From positions 248,001 to 312,000 of the forward strand of contig CAXMMQ010000007.1 of NCBI GenBank assembly GCA_963693035.2: a stretch of 64,000 bases of DNA. Direction: 5' to 3'. This DNA is from Lichenicoccus sp963693035. GTDB taxonomy: Bacteria; Pseudomonadota; Alphaproteobacteria; Acetobacterales; Acetobacteraceae. Under the pieces are notes generated by a model that saw nothing but the letters and a program-made list of their open reading frames with translations, was not told where the DNA came from and made no database searches. This document shows positions 40,045 to 49,012 of this stretch, piece by piece. A program made the position numbers and the translations under genes. The first letter of the stretch is position 1. Each line of letters begins with the position of its first letter.

Positions 40045-41208
40045 TCAGGTCCTTGATTGGGCGCCGGAGAGGGCTACCGCCTCGCCGTCGCGCATCAGAT
40101 AGGTACAGCCAAGGCGCGTAGCCTCGGCAGCCAGATCGTCGTGCGCAACGAGGCTGGCCACCGTCGCATATCCGGCCTCGCGCAGCCTGCGCGCCGCCGC
40201 CGCATCGACATCGACCGGCAGCAGCACGCGCGGCCTGGTCGGCCGCCCGGGTGCCGCACGCAGCAGCGCCTCCGGACGCAGGGTGATCCCGCAGGCCGGC
40301 TCGTCGCCGCCGCTGCGATAGCGGCCGCCGCGTCCGAGCTCCTCGTGCCGCCCGGGCGCATACACCGTCACGCACAGGCCGGTATGGTAGCGTAAGGAGC
40401 GGAACTCGATCGGATCGATGGTCAGCCGCAGGCCAGGCGCACGGGCGAGGATGGCGCTGACGCTGTCGGCGAGCCGGTCGCACAGCGCGCGTGCCCCGGG
40501 CGTGAGATCCGCCGCCTGCAGCACCGCGAGCGCGCGCGTCGCCGGTCCCGACGCCAGCAGCAGTTCGTTCAGCAACGGCGCGACCGCTGCGCCATGATGG
40601 CTGACCTCGGCGGCGTTCTTGCGATCCAGTGCCCGCATCAGCTCCGGCCGCACGGCCAGCGGGATGCCGGCCTCCTCGATCAGCATCGGCGCCAGCGACG
40701 GCAGGGTCAGGTCGAAGCTGACCCGGGTGAGCCCGAGTGCCGCCAGCGCCTGTGCCGCCACCCCTATCACCTCGGCATCGGCTTCCGGCTGGTCGGGTCC
40801 GATCAGCTCGATCCCGGCCTGCGAGATCTGCCGGTCGGCGACCAGCGTGCCGCCCTGCACCTGGATGCAGGCGCCGGCATAAGAAAGACGCAGCGGACGC
40901 GGCGCATTGGTCAGGCGGGTGGCGGCGATGCGGGCCACCTGCGGCGTCATGTCCGGGCGCAGGCCCATCATCCGGCGGGTGGAGGGATCCATCAGCCGGA
41001 AGGTCTGCTCGGCAACGGCCGCCCCCGAGCCGGACAGCAGGCTGTCCTCGTATTCGAGCAGCGGCGGCTTGACCCGCTCGTAGCCGTGCGAGGCGAACAC
41101 CGCCATCAGCGCCTCGACCGACAGCGCCTCGGTCTCCGCATCCGGCGGCAGCAGGTCGCGCAGGCCGGCGGGCAGCAAGGCCGGGTTCGGGGGCAGGTCG
41201 TCGCTCAT
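40045..41208 (-). CDS. hisZ: ATP phosphoribosyltransferase regulatory subunit HisZ
   Basis: 387 residues. A catalytically dead histidyl-tRNA synthetase-like fold: LPAGLRDLLPPDAE, MMGLRPDMTPQVARIAATRL, QISQAGIELIG, and the end GTLRPEALLRA-like segment. It activates short-form HisG in histidine synthesis. ATGA overlap with serC upstream. Confidence 0.94.
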   Translation of the reverse strand: MSDDLPPNPALLPAGLRDLLPPDAETEALSVEALMAVFASHGYERVKPPLLEYEDSLLSGSGAAVAEQTFRLMDPSTRRMMGLRPDMTPQVARIAATRLTNAPRPLRLSYAGACIQVQGGTLVADRQISQAGIELIGPDQPEADAEVIGVAAQALAALGLTRVSFDLTLPSLAPMLIEEAGIPLAVRPELMRALDRKNAAEVSHHGAAVAPLLNELLLASGPATRALAVLQAADLTPGARALCDRLADSVSAILARAPGLRLTIDPIEFRSLRYHTGLCVTVYAPGRHEELGRGGRYRSGGDEPACGITLRPEALLRAAPGRPTRPRVLLPVDVDAAAARRLREAGYATVASLVAHDDLAAEATRLGCTYLMRDGEAVALSGAQSRT

Positions 41209-42410
41209 ACCGGGGCGGTCTTACCAGCGAAGAGCGCGCGCGTCTCGGCTTCGGCCCAGTCCAGCCACGGCAGCAGCGCGTCGATGTCGGAGGTCTCGAC
41301 GGTGGCGCCGCCCCAGATCCGCAAGCCCGGCGGCGCGTCGCGATAGCTCGCGATGTCGTACCCGGCCTGCTCCCGCTCGACCAGTTGCGAAAGATGCTTC
41401 GCCGCGCGCGACTGTTCCGCCGCCGGGAGGGCTGTGAACCAGGGTGCCACGACGCGCAGGCAGATCGAGGTGCTGGAGCGCTGCGCCGGGTCCTCGGCCA
41501 GGAAGCCCGCCCAGTCCGAGCGCTCCACCCACGCGGCGATGGCGGCGAGGTTCGCGGTGCTGCGGGCGATCAGCGCCTCGAGGCCGCCGATGCGCCCGGC
41601 CCAGCGCAGCCCGTCCAGCGCATCCTCGGTACACAGCATCGACGGGGTGTTGATGGTATCGCCGGCGAAGATGCCTTCGATCAGATGGTGCCCGCTCCCC
41701 GAAATTTCAGGGCTCGTCAGCCGGAACAGCTTGGGCAGCGGTCGTGGCGGCGGCGCGCCTTCAAGCCGGGCCACCGCGCGCGGCGAGAGCGCCAGCATGC
41801 CATGCGCCGCCTCGCCGCCGAGCACCTTCTGCCACGACCAGGTCACGACATCGAGCCGGTCCCAGGGCAGCTTCATCGCGAACGCCGCCGAGGTCGCATC
41901 GCAGATCGCCAGCCCCTCATGCGCGGCTGGGATCGCGTCCGCACCCGGGAAGCACACGCCCGACGTGGTGCCGTTCCAGGCGAACACCACGTCGCGCGAC
42001 CAGTCCACCCGATCGAGTGGCGGCAGCGCGCCATACGCCGCTTCCAGCACGCGTGCATCCGGCAAGGCGAGCTGCGCCACGATGTCGTTTGCCCAGGTCG
42101 CGGAGAAGCTCTCGAATGCCAGCACGTCGACCGGGCGCGGGCCGAGCAGGGACCACAGCACCATCTCGACCGCGCCGGTATCGGATCCCGGAACGATCCC
42201 GAGGCGCCAGTCCTGAGGCATGCCGAGCAGCGCGCGCGACTGCCGGATCACCGCGTCGAGTCGCGCCCGCCCCCTCCGCCGAGCGATGGCTGCGGCCGAG
42301 AAATGCATCCTCCAGCGCGTCGAGGCTCCAGCCGGGACGTTTTCGCGCATGGGACCGGATCCGAACCGCGGATTGGCCGGGCGCAGGACGGGCTTCGGCG
42401 CTGGATGCAT
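41205..42410 (-). CDS. serC: Phosphoserine aminotransferase with a locally shifted N-terminal segment
   Basis: 401 residues. Family sequence ANPRFGSGP starts it, then IVPGSDTGAVEMVLWSLLG, and PLP site WSWQKVLGGE with the Schiff-base Lys. Between about 42270 and 42350 the frame reads MRENVPAGASTRWRMHFSAA where related proteins have a segment of the type RPGWSLDALEDAFLGRSHRS, which exists intact in another frame. Three single-base insertions explain it (near 42350, in the A4 at 42340-42343, in the C5 at 42270-42274) and restore the frame. The lost stretch holds the His-Arg that binds substrate phosphate. Confidence 0.85.
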   Translation of the reverse strand: MHPAPKPVLRPANPRFGSGPMRENVPAGASTRWRMHFSAAAIARRRGRARLDAVIRQSRALLGMPQDWRLGIVPGSDTGAVEMVLWSLLGPRPVDVLAFESFSATWANDIVAQLALPDARVLEAAYGALPPLDRVDWSRDVVFAWNGTTSGVCFPGADAIPAAHEGLAICDATSAAFAMKLPWDRLDVVTWSWQKVLGGEAAHGMLALSPRAVARLEGAPPPRPLPKLFRLTSPEISGSGHHLIEGIFAGDTINTPSMLCTEDALDGLRWAGRIGGLEALIARSTANLAAIAAWVERSDWAGFLAEDPAQRSSTSICLRVVAPWFTALPAAEQSRAAKHLSQLVEREQAGYDIASYRDAPPGLRIWGGATVETSDIDALLPWLDWAEAETRALFAGKTAPV

Positions 42411-42534
42411 GGACGGGCTCGATACGGCAGCGGGGATCGGAGCGCACCCTAATGCAGTGCCGGCGAGATGGGGAATCCGGGGCGATCCCGCGCGGAACTT
42501 GGCGTCGCGCGCCGCGGTGCTTCATTAGTGCACG

Positions 42535-44870
42535 ATGACCAATGCCGATCCGACCGAACTGCACCAGGGCCGGTCGCCCGCCGAGCTTGCAATCGTTGCC
42601 TCCGGCTTCACCGTCCAGAGCCGCGAGCTGCCGCGCCTGATCCGCCTGGTCGCGCGCCGCCTGCCGCCGGGTAGCGCGCTAGCCGGCGAGCACCATGCCA
42701 GCATCGAGACCGTGCGTGCCGCCCTTTGCGAGGTGCGTCGCAAGGGCTGGGCATCGCGCCTGGTCGATCGCAGCCAGCGCGGCAGCCGGCTCTGGGTCAG
42801 CCGTGCCGACGCGCAGCTCGCCGCCGAGCTGATCGACGATCCCGACGCCGACGACGCCATGCTGGCGGCGGCCCTGGAGCCGATCCTCGCCACCCGCTAC
42901 CGCGCCACCGCCGACGCTCCGCAGGCGGCGCTGGACCTCATCGCAACAGAGCTGTTCGACGCCGCCGGGCGCGTCCTGTCGCCGGCGCAGCATGCGACCC
43001 TTGCGCGCGAGATCGCCGATGCCTTTGGCGAGGACCAGCGCTTCACGGAGACCGCCGCCCGCACCGAGCAGCAGCGCCGGACCGAGCGCGAGGCGGTCGA
43101 GGCCGCCGCCCGGCGTCGTCGGCGCGAGGAGCTGCAGCGCCTGCGCGACTGGGAGCGCAGCCTGGTCGGCTTCGCCGACGTCCCTGCACTGCTCGGCATC
43201 GATCGATCGACGGCGCTGCGGCTGGTGGCGGAGAACCGGCTGCCGGTGGCGCGCCGCATCACCCGCGACGGCGTCGAGCACTGGGAGTTCGACCCGGCGG
43301 AGCTGGCCCGGCTGCGCGAGCAGCTTTCGACCGAGACCGGGGCGCCACGCCAGGCGCGTACCCAGCAGACCGGCATGCGCGTCGGCAACGCCGCGATCGC
43401 GCGCATCGCCGCACTCGACCGCTACGCTGCGCATTTCCGCACCGCGCGCGCCCTTGCCCGCCGGATCACCCTGGTCACCGGCCCGACCAACAGCGGCAAG
43501 TCGCACACCGCGCTCGATACGCTGTCGCGGGCCGAGAGCGGCATGGCACTCGCGCACCGCTGCGGCTGCTGGCGCACGAGTTCCGCGAGGCGCTGGGAGC
43601 CCGCGGCGTGCCGTGCTCGCTCTCCACCGGCGAGGAGCGCATCCCGGTGCCGGGCAGCCGCCATCTCGCCGCCACCGTCGAGATGTGCCCGCTGCACAAT
43701 CCGGTGGACGTCGCCATCGTCGACGAGGCGCAGATGCTGCACGACCCGGATCGCGGCGCCGCCTGGACCGCCGCCATCATGGGGGCGCCGGCGCGGCACC
43801 TGTTCGTGCTGGGGGCGCCGGATTGCATCCCGATGGTGCGCCGGATCGCCGCCCTCTGCGACGATCCGCTCGACGAGATCACGCTGGAGCGCAAGGGGCC
43901 GCTGGTTGCCGCCGACGAGGCAGTCAAGCTGGCCCATCTGCAGCGCGGCGACGCGCTGATCGCGTTCTCGCGCCGCGAGGTGCTCGACCTGCGCGCCGCG
44001 CTGCTGGCGCGCGGCCGCCGGGTCGCGGTGGTGTACGGCGCCCTCAGCCCCGAGGTGCGCCGCGCCGAGGCGGCCCGCTTCAATGCCGGCGACGCCGAGA
44101 TCCTGGTGGCGACCGACGCGATCGGCATGGGGCTGAACCTCAACATCCGACGCATCGTGTTCGCGGCGCTACGGAAATTCGACGGCAGCATGAGCCGCGA
44201 CCTCTCGGCGCAGGAGGTGAAGCAGATCGGCGGCCGCGCCGGACGCTACGGCAGGCATGAGGCGGGCGTGGTGGCGGTGCTGGCCGGCGCCGGCAGCCCC
44301 AGCTTCGTGCGCTCGATGCTGACGGCCCCCCCCGTGCCGCAGGCCGAGCTGCGCCCTTTGGTGCAGCCTGACGTCGACATCGTCCGCGCGGTGGCGGCCG
44401 AGATCGGCTCGGACAGCCTGTTCGGCGTGCTGGTCCGCATCCGCCGCGCGGTGCTGCGCCGCGACGACCCGAACTACCGGCTGTCGGACATGGGCCAGGC
44501 GTTCGCGGTCGCTTCGGCGCTGGAGGGGATCTCCGGCCTCGACCTAACCCAGCGCTGGACCTATGCGATGTGCCCGATCGACGAGCGCGACAGCGGCATC
44601 ACCCGCCTCGCCGTCTGGGCCACGGAACACGCCGCCGGCCGGCCGGTGATCCCGCCCGGCATCGGCAAGCTGTCCTCGCCGGAGCGAGCCTCGCGCGACG
44701 AGCTGGAAAAGGCCGAGAAACGCCACAAGCGCCTGGTCGCCTGGCGCTGGCTTGCCCTGCGGTTTCCCGACGCCTACCCGGCGCGCCAGGATGCGGAGAA
44801 CGCGACGCTGCGGCTCAATGGATGGATCGAGGATGTCCTGAGACAACAGCGGCGCGGCAAGGATGGCTAG
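42535..44870 (+). pseudogene. SUV3-like superfamily 2 helicase interrupted by a frameshift
   Basis: The first frame (42535 to about 43555) carries a helical N-terminal part, a MerR-like or HTH element (VPALLGIDRSTALRLVAENR) and Walker A GPTNSGKSHTAL near residue 317. The second frame continues with LLAHEFREALGARG, DEAQM, ALIAFSRREVLDLRAAL, TDAIGMGLNLNI and IGGRAGRYG, the remaining motifs of SUV3/mitochondrial RNA-helicase-like proteins. A duplicated GC at 43551-43554 (CGCG) accounts for the shift. Either a real pseudogene or a sequencing error; without the shift it is about 777 residues. Confidence 0.8.
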
Positions 44871-44888
44871 ACTGGCTGAAGGGGACGT

Positions 44889-44972
44889 TGGTGGCCGAGG
44901 TCGGACTCGAACCGACACGCCTCTCGGCAGACGATTTTGAGTCGTCCGCGTCTACCATTCCACCACTCGGCC
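44889..44972 (-). tRNA. tRNA-Leu(CAA)
   Basis: 84 bases, 5' end at 44972, encoded CCA. Anticodon loop CTCAAAA gives CAA, decoding UUG. A long variable arm is present, as for all leucine tRNAs. Confidence 0.95.
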
Positions 44973-45091
44973 AACCCGGTCCTGATAATCAATCGGGCCG
45001 AAGCTGACCAGTGCGTTTGAGCAAGCCCTGATCTGGTCCGAGAAGCGCCGCGCTGAGCGAGCGTGTTGCGCAGCGAAGCACCCGGCGTGAC

Positions 45092-45180
45092 TGTCGAGAA
45101 CCGGAGCGGAGCGGCCTCCCATGCTTGAACAGCGGGGCGGTGAGCACCGGAAGCGCAGACAGGCGCGTCGGATCGCCGGC
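45092..45180. repeat. Intergenic repeat, copy 1
   Basis: CGGAGCGGAGCGGCC and, after a variable middle part, GTGAGCACCGGAAGCGCAG and CGTCGGATCGCC. The same blocks recur at 53723-53794. Both copies lie 23-25 bases downstream of a minus-strand gene (here cysH). The rest of 44973-45202 holds nothing else that I can identify. Confidence 0.65.
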
Positions 45181-45202
45181 GTAGTAGCATCATCGGACCA
45201 GA

Positions 45203-45976
45203 TCACCGGTGGATGCCACACTCCACTTTGGCAGACCCCGCCCACCTTCCGGCGCGGCTGTCCTCGTCGGCGCCCACCGCGCGCGTGCAGGTCGCGCAGC
45301 CGATCGAGCGATAGCCCTGGCCCACCAGCGGATGCCGCGGCAGGGAGCGCGCGTCGAACTCGTCCTGCAGGCGCGCCGCGTCCCAGCCGGCGAGCGGGTT
45401 CAGCTTCAGCCGGCCAGCCTCCTCCTCGACGACGGCAAGCCCGGAGCGGGTGGATGCCTGGAACCGCTTGCGGCCGGTGATCCAGCCCGCGAACGGCATC
45501 AGCGCGCGCTCCAGCGGGCCCACCTTGCGGATGGCGCAGCACGCATCCTCGTCGTAGTACCAGAGCTCGCCGGTCGGATCCTGGCTGCGAAGCTGGGCCG
45601 GTTCCGGGATCACGTTGCGCACGTCGCTCAGGCCGAGATGCTCCGCGAGCCAGTCGCGATAGGCGAGCGTCTCGGCGAAATGCTTGCCGGTCTCCAGGAA
45701 GATGACGGGCGTCGCCGGGGCGATCGCGGCCACCACCGCCAGCAGCACCGCGGACTCAGCCCCGAACGACGACACCACGGCAAGCCCGCCCGCGAGCGAG
45801 CCGTGCAGGGCGTCCGCGAGCAGCGAAGGGCCGTCGGCGCCCTGGCGCTCGCGCATGCGCAGAGCCGCGATGGCATCACGTCGCACCATGCCGGCGCCAC
45901 CGACCGTCGCGTGTCGGGTCGCATAGGTGGTGTCATCGGCCGGTAGTACGGAGTGGTCCGTGAAAGCCATGTCCAT
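45203..45976 (-). CDS. cysH: Assimilatory (adenylyl)sulfate reductase
   Basis: 257 residues. FGAESAVLL, LETGKHFAETLAYRD and the C-terminal ECGIHR with the catalytic Cys253 are family marks. C146-C147 and C227-x-x-C230 bind a 4Fe-4S cluster, which in this family indicates use of APS rather than PAPS. Makes sulfite with thioredoxin. The start at 45976 is chosen by homology to the N-terminal length; an ATG at 45970 is equally possible. Confidence 0.9.
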   Translation of the reverse strand: MDMAFTDHSVLPADDTTYATRHATVGGAGMVRRDAIAALRMRERQGADGPSLLADALHGSLAGGLAVVSSFGAESAVLLAVVAAIAPATPVIFLETGKHFAETLAYRDWLAEHLGLSDVRNVIPEPAQLRSQDPTGELWYYDEDACCAIRKVGPLERALMPFAGWITGRKRFQASTRSGLAVVEEEAGRLKLNPLAGWDAARLQDEFDARSLPRHPLVGQGYRSIGCATCTRAVGADEDSRAGRWAGSAKVECGIHR

Positions 45977-46080
45977 CGTGGAAAATCGCAGCCTCTGTGC
46001 AGGGCGAACATAGCGAACGCACGTCCGCGCAACAGGGTTTGAAACGACCAACACGGCAGCATTGTGTTTTTGTTGCAGCG

Positions 46081-46110
46081 GAGACGCACGTGACCGCAAC
46101 GAAGCGTCTC
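46081..46110 (-). terminator. Hairpin at the end of the binding-protein gene
   Basis: GAGACGC and GCGTCTC form a 7-bp stem with a 16-base loop, one arm overlapping the stop codon of the ABC binding-protein gene. Without a T-run it is a weak terminator candidate. Confidence 0.4.
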
Positions 46111-47158
46111 AGGCCTTGAGCACGTTCGCCGTCACGTTCTTCGCAAAGGCAGCGGAATCAAGGGTTTCCGGTGTCAGTCCAATCAGCTTCAGCTCATCCA
46201 TGTATTGCGCGACCTGATCACGTAGATCATTGCCGACCGGGTGGACCGCCTTGCCCTCGCTCTTCAGCATGCGCGCGCACTGCTCCAGGGTGAGCGACCG
46301 GCTCTCGGCCGCCAGCAGCACGGCGGTCTGCTGCGGGTGCGCCGCCACCCAACGCGCCGCGTCCTGCATCGCCAGCGTGAGCGCCACCGCGGCCGCCGGG
46401 TCGTCATGCAGCAGCGTGCTGCGCAGCCCCAGCACGCGACTGACGCGGACGCTGTAGCTGCCCGTGATCGAGGAGGCGAGTTCGTCGAAATGCAGGCTGT
46501 CGCGCAGCAGCCAGATCGCCGGATCGTGCCCGACCACCGCCTGCACCTCGCCCTCGCTGAGCGCCAGTCCGAGGCCGTCGGGCGGAAGCTGGCGCCACTC
46601 GACGTCGTGGTTCGGGTCCATTCCCTTGCGGCGCATCATGATGGAGAAGAACAGCCGGTCCGGACTGTCGAGGCTGCCGATGCCAATCACACGCCGGTGC
46701 AGGTCCTCGATGCGGCGCAGCGGCGACCGCCGGGCCACCAGCAGGCGCGAGCTGCCGGCCTGCAGGCCGCACACCAGCCGCGCCGGCAGCCCGGCCTGCA
46801 GCCGCGGCAGCCAGGACAGCGCCGCCGCCACCGCCGCATCCGCCTGGCCGCGCTCCACCTGGTCCAGCGCCGCATGCCCCGACGGCACGCGGTCGACATA
46901 CTCGATCTCCAGGCGGTAGCGCTCGAACAGGCCCTGGTCGCGCGCCGCCAGCAGCACCGGATCGTGGCGCGGGGCGGTCGCCGCGACCACCAGGCGGCGC
47001 GGCCGGCCGTCCGGCGTGACATGCTTGTCCTTGTACGGATGGCGGACCTGGTTGCGCACCACCAGGGCGGCACCGACGGCGATTCCCGCACCGCCGGCCG
47101 CCAGCAGCAGCCTGCGGCGCGGCACGGCATCGGGACCTGTAGGCTGGGCCATCGTCAC
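46109..47158 (-). CDS. ABC transporter substrate-binding protein (NitT/TauT type)
   Basis: 349 residues with a basic, twin-arginine-like signal (VPRRRLLLAAGGAGIAVGAAL). The body matches SsuA/nitrate-taurine binding proteins: LVVAATAPRHDPVLLAARDQ, RYRLEIEYVDRVPSGHAALD and DAAVAAALSWLPRLQAG. Next to cysH, so a sulfonate or other sulfur substrate is plausible. No permease or ATPase is next to it in this window. Confidence 0.8.
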   Translation of the reverse strand: MTMAQPTGPDAVPRRRLLLAAGGAGIAVGAALVVRNQVRHPYKDKHVTPDGRPRRLVVAATAPRHDPVLLAARDQGLFERYRLEIEYVDRVPSGHAALDQVERGQADAAVAAALSWLPRLQAGLPARLVCGLQAGSSRLLVARRSPLRRIEDLHRRVIGIGSLDSPDRLFFSIMMRRKGMDPNHDVEWRQLPPDGLGLALSEGEVQAVVGHDPAIWLLRDSLHFDELASSITGSYSVRVSRVLGLRSTLLHDDPAAAVALTLAMQDAARWVAAHPQQTAVLLAAESRSLTLEQCARMLKSEGKAVHPVGNDLRDQVAQYMDELKLIGLTPETLDSAAFAKNVTANVLKA

Positions 47159-47250
47159 GTCCTGTCGGCAGCGTCAGCCGGACGGGCCGGCGCGGGCAAC
47201 CCGCGGGGCTTTACGTCCTTCTGCCGCGTCGCTATACGGGCCACCGCCAT

Positions 47251-47326
47251 TCCCGGATAGCTCAGTTGGTAGAGCAAGCGACTGTTAATCGCTCGGTCGT
47301 AGGTTCGAGTCCTACTCCGGGAGCCA
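47251..47326 (+). tRNA. tRNA-Asn(GTT)
   Basis: 76 bases with encoded CCA. Anticodon loop CTGTTAA gives GTT. Acceptor TCCCGGA pairs with TCCGGGA. Confidence 0.95.
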
Positions 47327-47411
47327 GCGACCCGGCCGATGCATCGCCGATCTCCTGTCGCAGGCACGGCGCCCGGCTTGGCAAAAGCGGTGCGATCGGC
47401 CAGAAGGTTGC

Positions 47412-47810
47412 ATGAGCGGCACCTCAACCGAGTCCCCCGAGCCGGGCGGCGAGCACCCGCAAACAGGCGCTCCCGCGGTCATCACCGCCGATGATTTCTA
47501 CGGCATCGACATTCGGGTCGGTACCGTGGCCGACGCCAAGCCGTTTCCCGAGGCGCGCAAGCCGGCGATCCGGCTATGGATCGATTTCGGGCCGACATTG
47601 GGTATCAGGCGGTCCTCGGCGCAGGTCACCCGGCACTACACCCCCGACCAGCTCATCGGCCGCCAGGTCTGCGCCGTGGTCAACCTGCCGCCGCGCCAGA
47701 TCGGCCCGTTCGTCAGCGAGGTTCTGACCCTCGGGATGCCGGACTCCAAGGGCGAGGTCGTGCTGATCCGGCCGGACCACAAGGTGCCGGACGGCGGCAG
47801 GCTGTTCTGA
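47412..47810 (+). CDS. csaA: tRNA-binding domain protein CsaA
   Basis: 132 residues. OB-fold typical of CsaA: FYGIDIRVGTVADAKPFPEARKPAIRLWIDFG, SSAQVTRHY and VNLPPRQIGPFVSEVL. CsaA has been described as a secretion-linked chaperone that binds tRNA. It has an N-terminal extension of about 24 residues. Followed by gpt after 16 bases. Confidence 0.9.
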   Translation: MSGTSTESPEPGGEHPQTGAPAVITADDFYGIDIRVGTVADAKPFPEARKPAIRLWIDFGPTLGIRRSSAQVTRHYTPDQLIGRQVCAVVNLPPRQIGPFVSEVLTLGMPDSKGEVVLIRPDHKVPDGGRLF

Positions 47811-47826
47811 TGCCGGCCTCTCCCTG

Positions 47827-48312
47827 ATGGCCGTGAGCTACGCGACCGTCACCTGGGACCAGTTGCATCGCGACGCACGGCATCTCGCCGCCACCTTGAT
47901 GCCGCTCGGCCCCTGGCGCGGCATCGTCGCGATCACCCGCGGCGGCCTGATCCCGGCGGCGATCATCGGCCGCGAGCTCGATTGCCGGCTGATCGAGAGC
48001 ATCTCGGTGGTCTCCTACGACGAGGAGACCCAGGGCGCGCCACAGGTCATCAAGTCGCCGGATGCGGCGGGTGATGGCGAAGGCTTCCTGATCATCGACG
48101 ACCTGGTCGATTCCGGGGTCACGGCGCAGCTTGTGCGCAGCATCCTGCCGAAAGCCTATTTCGCCTGTCTTTACGCCAAGCCCTCCGGGCGTCCTTCGAC
48201 CGACATGTTCGTGGTCGAGGTGCCGCAGGAGACCTGGATCCTGTTCCCCTGGGACACCGCGCCGCTATTCGTGCCGCCGCTGGCCCGCTCGCGGCAGGAA
48301 GGTGCGGTCTAG
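47827..48312 (+). CDS. gpt: Xanthine-guanine phosphoribosyltransferase
   Basis: 161 residues. AITRGGLIPAAIIGRELDC, the PRPP-binding loop LIIDDLVDSGVTA and KPSGRPSTDMFVVEVPQETWILFPW match Gpt. Salvages guanine and xanthine. The stop codon is contributed by a 63-base palindrome that starts at 48310, so the last residues may have been altered by its insertion. Confidence 0.95.
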   Translation: MAVSYATVTWDQLHRDARHLAATLMPLGPWRGIVAITRGGLIPAAIIGRELDCRLIESISVVSYDEETQGAPQVIKSPDAAGDGEGFLIIDDLVDSGVTAQLVRSILPKAYFACLYAKPSGRPSTDMFVVEVPQETWILFPWDTAPLFVPPLARSRQEGAV

Positions 48313-48372
48313 CAGGCTGCTGAAGAACTCCCGCTGCCGGCGATCCGGCGGAAGTTCTTCAGCAGCCTGCTA
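48310..48372. repeat. 63-base palindrome at the end of gpt
   Basis: TAGCAGGCTGCTGAAGAACT and AGTTCTTCAGCAGCCTGCTA are perfect 20-base inverted repeats around a 23-base loop that itself contains GCCGG/CCGGC. It looks like a small MITE or a REP-type element. It provides the stop codon of gpt and would act as a terminator. Confidence 0.75.
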
Positions 48373-48494
48373 AAGGCAGCTCTACGCCTTGCCTTGTGAC
48401 GAACGGAACCATAGGGTCCGCGCCACAGCGTGATGCCCGCATCGCGCTCTTCGTGGGAAGCGAGTGGAGCAGCATCATGCTGCTCCTGGGTCGG

Positions 48495-48571
48495 CGGGGC
48501 GTGGCGCAGCCTGGTAGCGCGCGTGTTTTGGGTACACGAGGCCGCCGGTTCGAGTCCGGCCGCCCCGACCA
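48495..48571 (+). tRNA. tRNA-Pro(TGG)
   Basis: 77 bases with encoded CCA. Anticodon loop TTTGGGT gives TGG. Acceptor CGGGGCG pairs with CGCCCCG. Confidence 0.95.
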
Positions 48572-48596
48572 GCGGATACAGGAGGTTCGAGACAGC

Positions 48597-48902
48597 ATGC
48601 GCGCGCGCATCTACAGGCAGCCGAAGACGTCGATGCAGTCCGGCCAGGCCAACACCCATGACTGGGTGCTGGAATGCGGCCAGAGCGAGCAGCGCCGGCA
48701 GGATCCGCTGATGGGCTGGTTTGGCAGCGGCGACATACAGAGCCAGCTCCGCCTCAAGTTTCCCTCGCAGGAGGAGGCCGTTGCCTACGCGCAGCGTGAG
48801 GGCATCCCCTATGACCTCGAACTGCCGGTCGCCCGCGTGCGCAAGCCGAAGGCCTATGCCGACAACTTCCGCAGCGACCGCCTGCAGAACTGGACCCACT
48901 GA
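48597..48902 (+). CDS. NDUFS4-like complex I accessory subunit
   Basis: 101 residues. MRARIYRQPKTSMQSGQANT, WVLECGQSEQRR and PLMGWFGSGDIQSQLRLKFPSQEEAVAYA match the ETC complex I subunit conserved region (NDUFS4 family, called ETC_C1_NDUFA4). Found in alphaproteobacteria and mitochondria. GGAGG lies 11 bases before the ATG, downstream of tRNA-Pro. Confidence 0.93.
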   Translation: MRARIYRQPKTSMQSGQANTHDWVLECGQSEQRRQDPLMGWFGSGDIQSQLRLKFPSQEEAVAYAQREGIPYDLELPVARVRKPKAYADNFRSDRLQNWTH

Positions 48903-48927
48903 CGATCGTTTCCCGCCGTGGACCTGC

Positions 48928-49004
48928 GCGCCCTTAGCTCAGTTGGATAGAGCAATGACCTTCTAAGTCATGGGTCGGTGGTTCGAATCCACCAGGGCGC
49001 GCCA
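48928..49004 (+). tRNA. tRNA-Arg(TCT)
   Basis: 77 bases with encoded CCA. Anticodon loop CTTCTAA gives TCT, decoding AGA. Acceptor GCGCCCT pairs with AGGGCGC. Confidence 0.95.
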
Positions 49005-49012
49005 TTCCGGCT

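Noticed and set aside
43545..43565. Programmed ribosomal frameshift in the SUV3-like helicase
   Set aside because: There is no slippery heptamer or downstream structure at the CGCG, and the shift lies between Walker A and the other motifs, which is not a known programmed site.
44973..45202. Small structured RNA gene between tRNA-Leu and cysH
   Set aside because: The only notable content is a repeat shared with 53723-53794; no known RNA family pattern is seen.
45121..45540. A plus- or minus-strand protein in the gap after tRNA-Leu
   Set aside because: The frames cover the cysH gene or the intergenic repeat and show neither a ribosome binding site nor a protein-like composition.
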